This document shows, piece by piece, positions 40,153 through 49,047 of a DNA stretch of 64,000 nt. Every line of letters starts with the position of its first letter. Positions within the stretch are counted from its first letter, which is position 1. The stretch covers positions 30,824 through 94,823 of the forward strand of contig JAEUQA010000055.1 in NCBI GenBank assembly GCA_016789845.1, given 5' to 3'. The DNA is from Chromatiales bacterium (GTDB lineage Bacteria; Pseudomonadota; Gammaproteobacteria; Steroidobacterales; GCA-2729495). A program made the position numbers and the translations under genes. The notes under the pieces are model-generated. The model saw only the letters and a list, made by a program, of their open reading frames with translations, did not search any database and had not been told where the DNA came from.

Positions 40153-40646
40153 GGTGCCGCCTCCGGGCGAGGCATGGCCGCGGCCACCTCCGCCGCAAGT
40201 TCCGCGCTCCAGCGGCCGCGAAAGCGCGCGGTCAGCTGGCCAGCCGCATCGAACACGAGCAGGTTCGGCAGTGTCGTGTCGAGCCCGAAGGTGGTGGCCC
40301 AGGCCCGCCCGGAGTCCATCAGCACGTTCACGCCAGGGGGCACCTTCTTCTGCAGGGTGAGGGCCGTTCGGTCGAGGTCCACGGGGACGTCCGTCGGCAG
40401 GTCCGCCACGTTCAGGAAACGGATGCCGGGCACGCGGTCAGTCAGGTCCCTCTCCCACTTCTCGATCAGGGCAAGGCGCCTGACGCTCACGACCACCACC
40501 ACCACCGGCGTCCCGCCATGGCGCGCCAGGGAATCCACGTTGCCATACTGGTCGCGCAGCTCCAGGGCCGCCAGCCGGCCAGTGTCCTCCGCCCCGGCCC
40601 ATGATGACCAGAGAAGGAGCAGGAGCAACGCGCGGCCAATCGTCAT
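40149..40646 (-). CDS. Exported thioredoxin-fold protein lacking the CxxC motif
   Basis: 165 residues with an N-terminal signal peptide (ALLLLLLWSSWAGA). The body has the redoxin order: AALELRDQYGNVDSLA, strand VVVVVVSVRR, helix, then DTTLPNLLVFDAAGQLTARFRG with the cis-Pro. The position of the CxxC is occupied by SVRRLAL, so disulfide chemistry is not expected. It may be a structural or chaperone-like partner. It overlaps both the upstream sorbosone-dehydrogenase-like gene and crtY by four bases. Confidence 0.75.
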   Translation of the reverse strand: MTIGRALLLLLLWSSWAGAEDTGRLAALELRDQYGNVDSLARHGGTPVVVVVVSVRRLALIEKWERDLTDRVPGIRFLNVADLPTDVPVDLDRTALTLQKKVPPGVNVLMDSGRAWATTFGLDTTLPNLLVFDAAGQLTARFRGRWSAELAAEVAAAMPRPEAAP

Positions 40647-41917
40647 TGGCCACCGTGCACGATACGCCAGACCGTGTTGCCCGCATCGTCGGCCACGAGC
40701 AGCGACCCGTCGGGCAGTTCCGCAAGCCCGACGGGCCGGCCATAGACCTGGCCCTTCGTCATGTCGGCAATGAAGCCCGTCAGGAATGCCTCCGGCGCGG
40801 CCGCCGGTGCGCCGCCCGCAAAGGGCACGAACACCACGTCGAAGCCCAGGAATTCGACGCGGCTGCCACCGCCACGGCGGGCCACGAAGGCGCCCTCCCG
40901 GAAGCGCGCCGGAAAGCCCCTGCCCCGGTAGAAGTGCAGGCCCAGCGGCACGCTGTGGGCGCCCAGCGCCAGGTCGGGGACGCGGGCCCGCTCCCGGGCA
41001 TCCTGCACCGCGGCGGGATTGCGCTTCTGCCAGGTGGGATCCACGTAGGTTCCAAAGTAGACGTAAGGCCAGCCGTAGAACGCCCCGTCCACGACCCGCG
41101 TGAGGTAATCGGGCGGCACGTCCTGCCCGAGCCCGTCGCGCTCATTGACCGTGGTCCAGAGCGCGCCAGTAACAGGTTCGAACGCCAGCCCAACCGGATT
41201 CCGGAGACCGGTGGCGAGCAGCCGCTTGCCACTGCCGTCCGGGCGGATCTCCCAGATGGCGGCCCGGTCGGGCGGGTCCCTGCCCTCCTCGTTCACGTTG
41301 GTCGCGGCGCCAACGGACACGAGCAGGCGCGCACCGTCGGGCGTGGCAACGACGTTGCGCGTCCAGTGGTTGTTGTCCGGACCGGCCGGGATGGCGATGA
41401 CCGGCTCCGGCGCGGCGCTGATCCGCGTCTCGCCGACCCGGAACGGAAAGCGCACCAGGGCGTCCGTGTTCGCCACGTACAGGTGCCCACCGTACAGCAA
41501 CATGCCGAAGGGCTGGTGCAGCCCGTCCAGGAGCACGTGGCGCTCGAGCCCGGCCGGCGTCGGCCGCAACAGCACGATGGAGTTGGCACTGGGGCCGAAG
41601 ACGCCCTGCTTCGTCAGCACGGCCACCACGTCTGGCGGCATGCCGCTCATGCCCTCCGTGCGGGCCTGGGCCACCAGCACGTCGCCGTTGGGCAATACGT
41701 GGAGCCAGCGCGGGTTGTCGAGGCCGGTGGCGAAATGCTCGACGCGGAAGCCGGCTGGAGCGCGCGGTCCGGCGCCGGCCGGCCAGGGGACCAACTGCGG
41801 CAGGCGGAAGACGGTCGGTCCCGGCGGCGGCAGCACGGGGACCGGGGGGGTTGCCGCCGCCATCCCGGCCGCCGCGGCGCCCAGGATCAGCAGTATGAGT
41901 AACCGAAAGCTCTGCAT
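40643..41917 (-). CDS. PQQ-dependent sugar (sorbosone) dehydrogenase-like protein
   Basis: 424 residues with a signal peptide (LLILLILGAAAAGMAAA) and a Pro-rich linker, then a six-bladed beta-propeller of the soluble glucose/sorbosone dehydrogenase class: GLDNPRWLHVLPNGDVLVAQ, GLHQPFGMLLYGGHLYVANT, GLRNPVGLAFEPVTGALWTT, GRPVGLAELPDGSLLVADD. Members oxidise sugars in the periplasm with PQQ; cofactor use is not certain from sequence. It is the first gene of the carotenoid operon, overlapping the next gene by four bases. Confidence 0.82.
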   Translation of the reverse strand: MQSFRLLILLILGAAAAGMAAATPPVPVLPPPGPTVFRLPQLVPWPAGAGPRAPAGFRVEHFATGLDNPRWLHVLPNGDVLVAQARTEGMSGMPPDVVAVLTKQGVFGPSANSIVLLRPTPAGLERHVLLDGLHQPFGMLLYGGHLYVANTDALVRFPFRVGETRISAAPEPVIAIPAGPDNNHWTRNVVATPDGARLLVSVGAATNVNEEGRDPPDRAAIWEIRPDGSGKRLLATGLRNPVGLAFEPVTGALWTTVNERDGLGQDVPPDYLTRVVDGAFYGWPYVYFGTYVDPTWQKRNPAAVQDARERARVPDLALGAHSVPLGLHFYRGRGFPARFREGAFVARRGGGSRVEFLGFDVVFVPFAGGAPAAAPEAFLTGFIADMTKGQVYGRPVGLAELPDGSLLVADDAGNTVWRIVHGGQ

Positions 41918-41964
41918 GCCAGGTGGGCTGCCGTGGGCGCGCCGGTGAGCGGCGCGGGGCCGGC

Positions 41965-41970
41965 ATTGTA
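41965..41970 (-). promoter_or_regulatory. Possible -10 element TACAAT for the carotenoid operon
   Basis: The minus strand reads TACAAT 47 bases before the ATG at 41917, in a GC-rich gap where such a word stands out. No convincing -35 box. If real, it serves the six genes from 41917 to 36179. Confidence 0.35.
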
Positions 41971-42039
41971 GCGGGGGCCGGGCGGGCCACCCAAACCTGC
42001 CCGGTCAGGTGATGCCGGGAACCGGGGCCGGGCCCGGGA

Positions 42040-42372
42040 CTAGAACTCGAACTGCCAGCCCAGGAAGACTTCCTCGTCATCGGGATTGAACAGCAACTGC
42101 AGCCCCGGCGACGGCGTTTCCTGCGCGAACAGCTCGATGGGCTCGTCGTCGAAGTGGAACGGGGGGAGCAGCTCGGGCGCGTCCGCGGGCGCGGGCGCCG
42201 GCGGCACGGGATCGAGCGAGGCGGACCAGGTCAGGTCCAGTGTGAAGGGCAAACTCACGGGGAATAGCGAATCCGCGGCGGCCACGCCGGGCAGTTGCCC
42301 CAGCGCGGCCAGCGCGATGGCCAGGCCCGGAACCTGACGGGAGAACCCGGCGTGCCAACGCAACCGACTCAT
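42040..42372 (-). CDS. Exported acidic protein, unknown
   Basis: 110 residues with a signal peptide (GLAIALAALGQLPGVAAA) and a short mature part rich in Pro, Asp, Glu and aromatic residues (PPFHFDDEPIELF, then DEEVFLGWQFEF). The end in an aromatic-rich strand resembles outer-membrane beta segments but is too short for a barrel. It lies between the carotenoid operon and hsp20, reads towards the former, and has no recognised family. Confidence 0.5.
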   Translation of the reverse strand: MSRLRWHAGFSRQVPGLAIALAALGQLPGVAAADSLFPVSLPFTLDLTWSASLDPVPPAPAPADAPELLPPFHFDDEPIELFAQETPSPGLQLLFNPDDEEVFLGWQFEF

Positions 42373-42556
42373 CAGCCATTCCTCGGATGGAAGGCAACGG
42401 CAGTGGAATCTCCTCCGCCGCTGCAGCCCGCAAAGCCCGGGGAAAGACTAGTCAGTATGGCGCCCGGGAAACCGGCACCGGCTCACTGTTTCGGCGCGCA
42501 CCAGAAGCGCAATTCCGGATTCGGTCAAATCGGCACCGCATCAAGTCAAATGGACG

Positions 42557-42588
42557 GGCGGCGGGCAGCGTCCGTGCTCCCCGCCGCC
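42557..42588 (-). terminator. GC-rich hairpin after hsp20
   Basis: On the minus strand a nine-bp perfect stem, GGCGGCGGG/CCCGCCGCC, continued by three more pairs around an internal mismatch, sits 12 bases beyond the hsp20 stop. No U-run follows. The rest of the gap 42373-42556 shows no gene or repeat that I can see. Confidence 0.45.
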
Positions 42589-42599
42589 GCTAACCGCCG

Positions 42600-43046
42600 T
42601 CAGCGAACCTGGACCTCGATTGGCCGGGGCTTCCGCGCCTCGGTCTTCGGCAGGCGCACGGTCAGCACCCCGTCCTTGCTCTCGGCCTGGATCTTGGTCT
42701 CGTCCACGTCGGCCGGCAGCGTGAAGCTGCGGGCGAAGGACCCGTAGAACGACTCGATGCGGTGATGCTTCTCGTCGCTGGTGCGATTTTCGAGGCGCCG
42801 CTCGCCGCGGATGGTGATCACGCCCTCGTGCACGGAGACGTCGATGTCCTTCTTCGCCACTTCCGGCAGCTCGGCCTTGATGAGGTAGTCGTCGGCGGTT
42901 TCCGAGATGTTGGCGACGGGCCGCCACTCGACGACGTTGCCATCGCCGCGCTCGGCAGTCGGCGTGGCGGAACGGCCCATCAGCCGCCCGTACTGGTTGA
43001 ACAGGTCGTCGAGCTCCCGCAGGGGGCTCCAGTTAACAAGGGTCAT
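42600..43046 (-). CDS. Hsp20/alpha-crystallin small heat shock protein
   Basis: 148 residues. A short N-terminal arm (NWSPLRELDDLFNQYGRLM) leads into the alpha-crystallin domain (about 40-135: YLIKAELPEVAKKDIDV, ITIRGERR, then SKDGVLTVRLPK with the A/G-x-x-G-V-L motif) and a C-terminal PIEVQV resembling the I-x-I tail. It is an ATP-independent holdase forming oligomers in the cytoplasm. A strong AGGAGG lies ten bases before the ATG. A single-gene unit. Confidence 0.93.
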   Translation of the reverse strand: MTLVNWSPLRELDDLFNQYGRLMGRSATPTAERGDGNVVEWRPVANISETADDYLIKAELPEVAKKDIDVSVHEGVITIRGERRLENRTSDEKHHRIESFYGSFARSFTLPADVDETKIQAESKDGVLTVRLPKTEARKPRPIEVQVR

Positions 43047-43135
43047 GTCCCGATCTCCTCCTGGTTAGGGCGCGGCCTTACCGCGCCGCGCATGACCGGG
43101 ATCTAGGGACGGCCGGATGGATTTCAAGGCCGGGC

Positions 43136-43265
43136 AGGAGCGGCTTCAGCCCCGACCCGGAAATTGGGGACATGCTTCAATTCCCGCCAGGAAAGCCGGC
43201 GTCTAACAAGGGCTCGGGAATTGAAGCATGTCCCCAATTTCCGGGTCGGGGCTGAAGCCGCTCCT
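43136..43265. repeat. Long REP-type inverted repeat, 51-bp perfect arms
   Basis: Arms 43136-43186 and 43215-43265 are perfect reverse complements across 51 bases, with a 28-base loop. Each arm joins AGGAGCGGCTTCAGCC to a segment containing ATTGGGGACATGCTTCAAT. It fills the gap between the starts of hsp20 and the end of the PLP enzyme gene, and its right end forms the TAG stop of that gene (43264-43266). It resembles mobile REP or MITE-like elements. Confidence 0.8.
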
Positions 43266-44427
43266 ACCCGTCCAGGGCGTCCCGCAGGGCCGCGATCAGG
43301 TCGTCCGCGTCCTCGAGGCCCACGGAGAGCCGGACCAGGCCGTCGGTCAGCCCGATGCGCTGGCGCTCCGCCGGCTCCACGTCCGCGTGGGTCATGGTCA
43401 CCGGGTGGGTGATCAGGGATTCCACGGATCCCAGGTTCTCGGCCAGGGTCCACAGCCTGATGCGGTCCATCAGGGCCTTCCCCGCCGCGACGCCGCCCTT
43501 CACCTCGAAGGACAGCATGGCGCCGAAGCCGGAGGCCTGGCGCCTCGCCAGCTCGTGCTGGGGAAACGACGGCAGCCCCGGGTAGGCAACCCAGGTGACC
43601 TGCGGATGGCCCTCGAGGAACTTCGCGATGGCGAGGGCGTTGGCGGCCTGGCGCTCCATGCGCACCGACAGCGTCTTGCAACCCTGCAGGGTCAGGAAGG
43701 CCACCTGGGGCGACATGATCATGCCGCCCGCGTTCATGATGAAGCGGATCGACTTCGCCTGCTCCTCGCTGCTGACCACGATCGCGCCACCCACGGTGGC
43801 GTTGTGGCCATCGAAGTACTTGGTGGTGCTGTGGATGACCAGGTCGGCGCCAAGCTCCAGCGGGCGCTGGTAGTAGGGCGTCAGGAAGGTGTTGTCCACC
43901 GCGTGCAGGATCCCGTGCTCCCGGGCCACGTCCGAGACGGCACGGAGGTCGGTGAGCTTCAGCGTGGGATTCGCCGGCGTCTCGGTGAGGATCAGCTTCG
44001 TGTTCCTGCGGACCGCCTTGCGCACGTTGGCCGCGTCGGAGGTGTCAACGAAGGAGAATTCGACGCCGAAGCGGGAGTACACCTTGGTGCTGAGCCGGTA
44101 GGTGCCGCCGTAGACGACGTCCGAGACGATGGCGTGGTCGCCCGCGTTCAGGTAGGCCAGGTAGAGGCCGTTGATGGCCGCCATGCCGGTGCCGAAGCAG
44201 ATGGTATCCGTCCCGCCCTCCAGGTCCGTGAGCTTGTTCTCCAGGGCGCGGACGGTGGGATTGGCAGAGCGGGAATAGGAATAGCCCTTGGCCAGGTAGC
44301 GGTCCACCGATTCCTGGACGTAGGTGGTGGTCTGGTAGATCGGCGTGAGGATCGCCCCGGTGACCGGGTCGGGCACGACGCCTGCATGGACCTGTCGGGT
44401 GGTGAAGCCGGGCTTTTTGGTGGCCAT
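43264..44427 (-). CDS. Cystathionine gamma-synthase / Cys-Met metabolism PLP enzyme
   Basis: 387 residues from the ATG at 44427 (MATKKPGFTTRQVHAG); the earlier ATG at 44487 lies inside a palindrome. Family landmarks: YSYSRSANPTVRALE, GTGMAAI, the PLP lysine in HSTTKYFDGHN, and the C-terminal SLGxxESL-like LGSVESLITHP. It handles gamma-substituted amino acids such as O-succinylhomoserine or cystathionine. MetB, MetC and methionine gamma-lyase are hard to tell apart; no neighbour decides it. Confidence 0.88.
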   Translation of the reverse strand: MATKKPGFTTRQVHAGVVPDPVTGAILTPIYQTTTYVQESVDRYLAKGYSYSRSANPTVRALENKLTDLEGGTDTICFGTGMAAINGLYLAYLNAGDHAIVSDVVYGGTYRLSTKVYSRFGVEFSFVDTSDAANVRKAVRRNTKLILTETPANPTLKLTDLRAVSDVAREHGILHAVDNTFLTPYYQRPLELGADLVIHSTTKYFDGHNATVGGAIVVSSEEQAKSIRFIMNAGGMIMSPQVAFLTLQGCKTLSVRMERQAANALAIAKFLEGHPQVTWVAYPGLPSFPQHELARRQASGFGAMLSFEVKGGVAAGKALMDRIRLWTLAENLGSVESLITHPVTMTHADVEPAERQRIGLTDGLVRLSVGLEDADDLIAALRDALDG

Positions 44428-44467
44428 GGGGGCAGTCGCTCTAGTCGGGGCCGGGGATTGTACTTGG

Positions 44468-44544
44468 AGAGGCACCGGGTTTGGCATCTGGGCATTTGCG
44501 CGGCGAAGCCGCGCAAATGCCCAGATGCCAAACCCGGTGCCTCT
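44468..44544. repeat. Perfect 37-bp inverted repeat with 3-base loop
   Basis: Arms 44468-44504 and 44508-44544 are perfectly complementary with loop GAA. The sequence (GGTTTGGCATCTGGGCATTT in the stem) is unrelated to the REP core apart from GCGCGGC/GCCGCGC at the tip. It sits between the stop of the acyl-CoA dehydrogenase gene and the start of the PLP enzyme gene, so as RNA it would make a very stable hairpin that may end one transcript and shield the next. Confidence 0.85.
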
Positions 44545-46322
44545 TAAAACTGGTCGTCGGTCATGGCGAGCAGGCTGTCCGGGCCAGCCTGGAGGGCCCG
44601 CAGGTGGGCGGTGGCCAGAGGGAGGAACTGCTCGGCGTAGAACGTCGCCGTGACGATCTTGGCCTGGTAGAAGTCCCGGTCCGGGCCGGTCGCCCCGGCC
44701 GCAATGCGCTCCCGGGCGATCAGGGCCGCCCGCGCCAGCTGCCAGCCGCCCGTGACCGTGCCGAGCAACATCAGCATGTGGTAAGACGCCGCGCCGGGCG
44801 CGGCCGGATGCCGCGCGTGATTGGCGGCCAGCCAGGCGCCCGCTGCCTCGATGGCCTGGCGACCCTCTGCCAGACCCCTGCTGATGACAGCGAGCCCGGC
44901 CGCCGGCGCCAGCTCGGCCTCGAAGGCCCGCAGCTCGGCCAGCAGCTGTTTCAGGGACTCGCCGCCGTCCCGCAGGATCTTGCGGCCCACCAGGTCGTTG
45001 GCCTGGATGCCGGTGGTGCCCTCGTAGATCGTGGTTATGCGCGCATCGCGCAGGTATTGGGCAACACCGGTCTCCTCCACGTAACCCATCCCTCCATGAA
45101 CCTGCACGGCCAGTGAGGTGAGCACCTGGCCCATCTCCGTGGACCAGCCCTTCACCACCGGCGTCATCAGCTCCACGCGGGACTGGTGCCGGGCACGGGT
45201 GGCCTCGTCCGGGTGGCGACGGGCGAGGTCGAGATCGGCCGCCGTGACGTAGGCAATGCTCCGCATCGCCTCGATGTAGGCCTTCATGGTGAACAGCATG
45301 CGGCGCACGTCGGCATGGCGGATGATCGGCGCGCGACCCGTCTCGCCGGCCACGCGGCCCTGCACCCGGTCCTTCGCATAGGCGCGGGCCCTCTGGTAGG
45401 CGCGCTCGGAGACGGCGACGCCTTCCAGCCCGACGCCGAGGCGGGCGTGGTTCATCATCGTGAACATGGCGGCGAGGCCGTTGTTGAGCTCGCCGACGAG
45501 GTAGCCGACGGCCTTGTCAAAAGCCATCACGCAGGTGGGGCTGCCGTGGATGCCCAGTTTGTGCTCGACGGAAATCGGCCGCACGCCATTCCGTTCGCCG
45601 GGCGTACCGTCCGCCTTCAGGAGGAACTTGGGCACGAGGAACAGCGAAATACCGCGAACGCCGGGCGGCGCGTCGGGCAGGCGGGCGAGCACCAGGTGCA
45701 CCACGTTCTCCGTCATGTCGTGGTCGCCCCAGGTGATGAAGATCTTCTGCCCGCTGATGCGGTAGTGATCGCCATCCGGCACGGCCTGGGTGCGCAGCGC
45801 CGCCAGGTCGGTGCCTGCCTGGGGCTCGGTGAGGTTCATGGTGCCGGTCCACTCGCCGGCGGTCATCTTCGGCAGGTAGGCCTTGCGCAGCGCCTCGCTG
45901 CCGTGGGCCTCGATGGCCCGGGCGGCGCCCTCGGTGAGCATCGGGCAGAGGGACCAGGCGAGATTCGCCGAGCACCACATCTCCTCCAGGGCGACGCCCA
46001 GCAGGAACGGCAGGCCCTGCCCGCCGAACTCCTCCGGGGCGGTGACGGCGGCCCAGCCGCCGGCCTGGTACTCCCGGTAGATGGCCTTGAACTCGGCGGG
46101 GACGACCACGCCGCCGCCCTCGACCCGGGTGCCCTGCCGGTCGCCGATCCCGTTGGTCGGGCTGATGACATTGGCTGCCAGCGCGGCCGCCTCCTCCAGG
46201 ATCGCCTCGACGGTGTCGGCTGTCGCCTCGCCGTAGCCGGGGAGCGCCGTGAGCCGGTCCAAGCCGGCGAGGTCGCGGATGGCAAAGAGCAGTTCGCGGA
46301 CTGGAGCCTGGTATTCAGACAT
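44544..46322 (-). CDS. Acyl-CoA dehydrogenase (long form, about 590 residues)
   Basis: 592 residues, the size of the extended FadE12/DmdC-like subgroup. MNLTEPQAGTDLAAL and KIFITWGDHD mark the FAD-binding middle domain. IYEGTTGIQANDLVGRKI contains the catalytic glutamate, and an additional C-terminal helical domain (ELRAFEAELAPAAGLAV onwards) is present. It forms trans-2-enoyl-CoA with FAD and an electron transfer flavoprotein. Its neighbours do not specify the chain length. Confidence 0.92.
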   Translation of the reverse strand: MSEYQAPVRELLFAIRDLAGLDRLTALPGYGEATADTVEAILEEAAALAANVISPTNGIGDRQGTRVEGGGVVVPAEFKAIYREYQAGGWAAVTAPEEFGGQGLPFLLGVALEEMWCSANLAWSLCPMLTEGAARAIEAHGSEALRKAYLPKMTAGEWTGTMNLTEPQAGTDLAALRTQAVPDGDHYRISGQKIFITWGDHDMTENVVHLVLARLPDAPPGVRGISLFLVPKFLLKADGTPGERNGVRPISVEHKLGIHGSPTCVMAFDKAVGYLVGELNNGLAAMFTMMNHARLGVGLEGVAVSERAYQRARAYAKDRVQGRVAGETGRAPIIRHADVRRMLFTMKAYIEAMRSIAYVTAADLDLARRHPDEATRARHQSRVELMTPVVKGWSTEMGQVLTSLAVQVHGGMGYVEETGVAQYLRDARITTIYEGTTGIQANDLVGRKILRDGGESLKQLLAELRAFEAELAPAAGLAVISRGLAEGRQAIEAAGAWLAANHARHPAAPGAASYHMLMLLGTVTGGWQLARAALIARERIAAGATGPDRDFYQAKIVTATFYAEQFLPLATAHLRALQAGPDSLLAMTDDQF

Positions 46323-46348
46323 TATGGCAACTCTTTGTTTTTCTTCAG

Positions 46349-46424
46349 GTAGGAGCGGCTTCAGCCGCGACCAACACGGGCGGCAATGTAGCGCGCCTGA
46401 AGGCGCTCCTACAAGGCGCTGCTA
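46349..46424. repeat. Paired REP-like elements
   Basis: GTAGGAGCGGCTTCAGCCGCGACC at 46349 faces a second copy ending GGCGCTCCTAC at 46412. A third GTAGCAGCGCC-type partial copy on the minus strand supplies the TAG stop of typA (46422-46424). The element fills the gap between the acyl-CoA dehydrogenase start and the typA stop. Confidence 0.7.
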
Positions 46425-48272
46425 CGCCCGCTGGCGCGAGTCCCGCTTGCGGTCCGTCTCCAGCAGCAGCTTCTTCCGCAGGCGGATGCTGGTGGGCGTG
46501 ACCTCCACCAGTTCGTCGTCGTCGATGAACTCCAGGGCCTGTTCCAGCGACATGCGGATCGGCGGCGTGAGGAGCAGGTCCTCGTCCGTGCCGGCGGCCC
46601 GGATGTTGGTGAGCTGCTTGGCCTTGGTGGGATTCACGACCAGGTCGTTCCCCCGGCTGTGGATGCCACACAGCATGCCCTCGTACACCGGGTCGCCGTG
46701 ACCGATGAAGAGCCGGCCCCGCTCCTGCAGGCTGAACAGCGCGTAGGCCAGGGCCTTGCCGGTCACCATGGAGACCAGCACGCCGTTCACCCGCTGGCCG
46801 ATGGCCGCGGGAATGCGCCGGTCGTACCTGTCGAAGACGTGGTAGATCAGGCCGGTGCCCGCCGTGCAGGTGAGGTACTCGGTGCGGAAGCCGATGAGCC
46901 CCCGCGCCGGGATGCGGTACTCCAGGCGCAACCGGCCGCTGCCGTCCGGCGTCATGGTGAGCAGCTCGCCCTTGCGCTCGGCGAGGCGGCTCATCACCGC
47001 ACCCTGGTAGGCCTCCTCGAAGTCCACGGTGAGCTGCTCCCAGGGCTCGCACACCACGCCGTCGATCTCCTGCAGGATGACTTCCGGCCGGGACACCGCC
47101 AGCTCGTAACCTTCGCGCCGCATGTTCTCGATGAGGATGGACAGGTGCAGCTCGCCGCGGCCAGACACCTGGAACTTGTCGGGATCACCGGTGGGCTCGA
47201 CGCGGAGCGCCACGTTGTGCTTCAGCTCCCGTTCCAGCCGCTCCTTGATGTGGCGGCTGGTGAGGAACTTGCCTTCCTTGCCGGCGAAGGGCGACTTGTT
47301 CACCAGGAAGGTCATGGTGATGGTGGGCTCGTCCACCTTCAGCGGCGGCAGCCCTTCCGGGTGCTCCCGGTCACAGACCGTGTCGGAGATGAACAGCTCC
47401 TCGATGCCGCTGAACACGACGATGTCACCGGCGCTGGCCTGGTCCACCTTGTAGCGGTTGAGGCCGAGGAAGCCGTAGAGCTCGCCGATCTTGCCGTTGC
47501 GGACCTTGCCGTCGGCACCGACGACGCTCACGTTGGAACCCGCGTTGGCCCGGCCGCGGGTGATTCGGCCAATGCCGAGCATGCCCACGTAGGAGTCGTA
47601 GTCCAGGCTCGAGACCTGGAGCTGCAGCGGGCCCTCCGGGTCCACTTGGGGAGGGCGAACGTGCCTGACGATGGCCTCGAAGAGCGGCGTCATGTCGCCC
47701 GCCCGCACGTCGGGCTCCAGGCCGGCGTAGCCGTTGAGGGCCGAGGCGTAGATCACCGGGAAGTCCAGCTGGGCGTCCGTGGCGCCGAGGCGGTCGAACA
47801 GCTCGAAGGTCTGGTCCAGCACCCAGCCCGGGCGGGCGCCGTCCCGGTCGATCTTGTTGATGACGACGATGGGCGTGAAGCCCTGGGCAAAGGCCTTCTG
47901 GGTCACGAAGCGGGTCTGGGGCATGGGCCCGTCCACCGCGTCCACGAGCAGCAGCACGCTGTCGGCCATGGACAGCACCCGCTCCACCTCGCCACCGAAA
48001 TCGGCGTGGCCGGGGGTATCGATGATGTTGATCCGGTAGTCCTGCCAGAGGATGGCCGTGTTCTTGGCCAGGATCGTGATGCCCCGCTCCTTCTCGATGG
48101 CGTTGGAATCCATCGCGCGCTCGGGCAACTGGAAGCGGGCGTCGAGCGTGCTCGACTGGCGCAGCAGCTTGTCCACGAGGGTGGTCTTGCCGTGGTCCAC
48201 GTGGGCAATGATGGCGATATTCCGCAGCTTCGCGGTCGCCCTGGAATTGTCGGGGGCCGTCAGGTCATTCAT
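46422..48272 (-). CDS. typA: Translational GTPase TypA/BipA
   Basis: 616 residues from the ATG at 48272 (MNDLTAPDN); the open frame upstream to 48425 has no similarity. G1 [10 protein letters not shown], switch RGITI, G3 [13 protein letters not shown]4 [10 protein letters not shown], then EF-G-like domains II, III and V and the TypA C-terminus ([30 protein letters not shown]). A ribosome-associated GTPase for large-subunit assembly and stress growth. A consensus -10 lies 31 bases before the ATG. Confidence 0.97.
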   Translation of the reverse strand: MNDLTAPDNSRATAKLRNIAIIAHVDHGKTTLVDKLLRQSSTLDARFQLPERAMDSNAIEKERGITILAKNTAILWQDYRINIIDTPGHADFGGEVERVLSMADSVLLLVDAVDGPMPQTRFVTQKAFAQGFTPIVVINKIDRDGARPGWVLDQTFELFDRLGATDAQLDFPVIYASALNGYAGLEPDVRAGDMTPLFEAIVRHVRPPQVDPEGPLQLQVSSLDYDSYVGMLGIGRITRGRANAGSNVSVVGADGKVRNGKIGELYGFLGLNRYKVDQASAGDIVVFSGIEELFISDTVCDREHPEGLPPLKVDEPTITMTFLVNKSPFAGKEGKFLTSRHIKERLERELKHNVALRVEPTGDPDKFQVSGRGELHLSILIENMRREGYELAVSRPEVILQEIDGVVCEPWEQLTVDFEEAYQGAVMSRLAERKGELLTMTPDGSGRLRLEYRIPARGLIGFRTEYLTCTAGTGLIYHVFDRYDRRIPAAIGQRVNGVLVSMVTGKALAYALFSLQERGRLFIGHGDPVYEGMLCGIHSRGNDLVVNPTKAKQLTNIRAAGTDEDLLLTPPIRMSLEQALEFIDDDELVEVTPTSIRLRKKLLLETDRKRDSRQRA

Positions 48273-48302
48273 GGGGGGAGCCGGGGGGACGAAAGGCCGC
48301 GG

Positions 48303-48308
48303 ATTATA
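48303..48308 (-). promoter_or_regulatory. -10 element TATAAT upstream of typA
   Basis: An exact TATAAT on the minus strand, 31-36 bases before the typA ATG. The -35 region is poor. The element lies in the 141-base divergent gap shared with the NlpC/P60 gene. Confidence 0.55.
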
Positions 48309-48413
48309 GAGGGGCGGCGGGTCCGGCGCACACTTTGTGATCAGCGGCCGGGACGCGGAGCCCGCGACCCGGTGTAAACTCACGGCCTGGCGCGGCCCCC
48401 GGGCTTCTCGCAA

Positions 48414-48932
48414 ATGGCACTGCAACGCGGTCTTTTACGACTCCTCGCACCGCTCGTCGCGGCCCTTGCCGTCGGCCTGACGAGTTGCAGCAGCCCGCCC
48501 CGCGCGCCGGACGGCGCCGCCGGCTTCCCCGTCCCTCCCCCCGGCATTGCGCAACCCGCCGACCCGGTCCGTTCCCAGGTGGTCTTCACCGCCATGCAGA
48601 TGGTCGGCGTGCCCTACCGCTGGGGCGGCTCGACGCCCCAGGGCTTCGACTGCAGCGGCCTCGTGCAGTACGCCTACTCCAACGCAGGGCTCCGCCTGCC
48701 CCGCACCGCCGCCGACCAGATGGACGCCACCGCGCCCGTGACCCTCGAGAACGCCCAGGCCGGGGACCTGCTGTTCTTCAGGGACGGCAGCCGCACCTCC
48801 CATGTGGCGATCTACCTGGGCGAGGGCCGCTTCGTGCACGCCCCGAGCACCGGCAACCAGGTGTCCCTGGACAGCTTCGGCAACGCCTACTGGCGGATGC
48901 GCTTCGCCCGGGCCGGCCGGATCACCGGGTAG
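48414..48932 (+). CDS. NlpC/P60 family lipoprotein peptidase
   Basis: 172 residues. Lipobox LAVGLTSC (Cys25) directs it to the envelope. The NlpC/P60 domain spans about 50-170: FDCSGLVQYAY (catalytic Cys80), SHVAIYLG (His130), FVHAPS (His142). Such enzymes cleave D-Glu to diamino acid bonds in peptidoglycan stems, as in Spr/MepS. It is divergent from typA, and its TAG stop is formed by a REP-like element. Confidence 0.92.
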   Translation: MALQRGLLRLLAPLVAALAVGLTSCSSPPRAPDGAAGFPVPPPGIAQPADPVRSQVVFTAMQMVGVPYRWGGSTPQGFDCSGLVQYAYSNAGLRLPRTAADQMDATAPVTLENAQAGDLLFFRDGSRTSHVAIYLGEGRFVHAPSTGNQVSLDSFGNAYWRMRFARAGRITG

Positions 48933-48952
48933 GAGCGGCGACCGCCGCGACC
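48929..48952 (+). repeat. REP-like element with TAG stop (GTAGGAGCGGCGACC...)
   Basis: 24 bases, one substitution from 12404-12427. Bases 48930-48932 are the stop of the NlpC/P60 gene. Confidence 0.7.
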
Positions 48953-49047
48953 GGCATTTCTCCCGATTTGCCGCTGTTTCCCGACTATCAACCATCCCCC
49001 AGCCCACCATAACCTGACTCTTGTCGTGGCCTCCGCCGGCCGACGGG

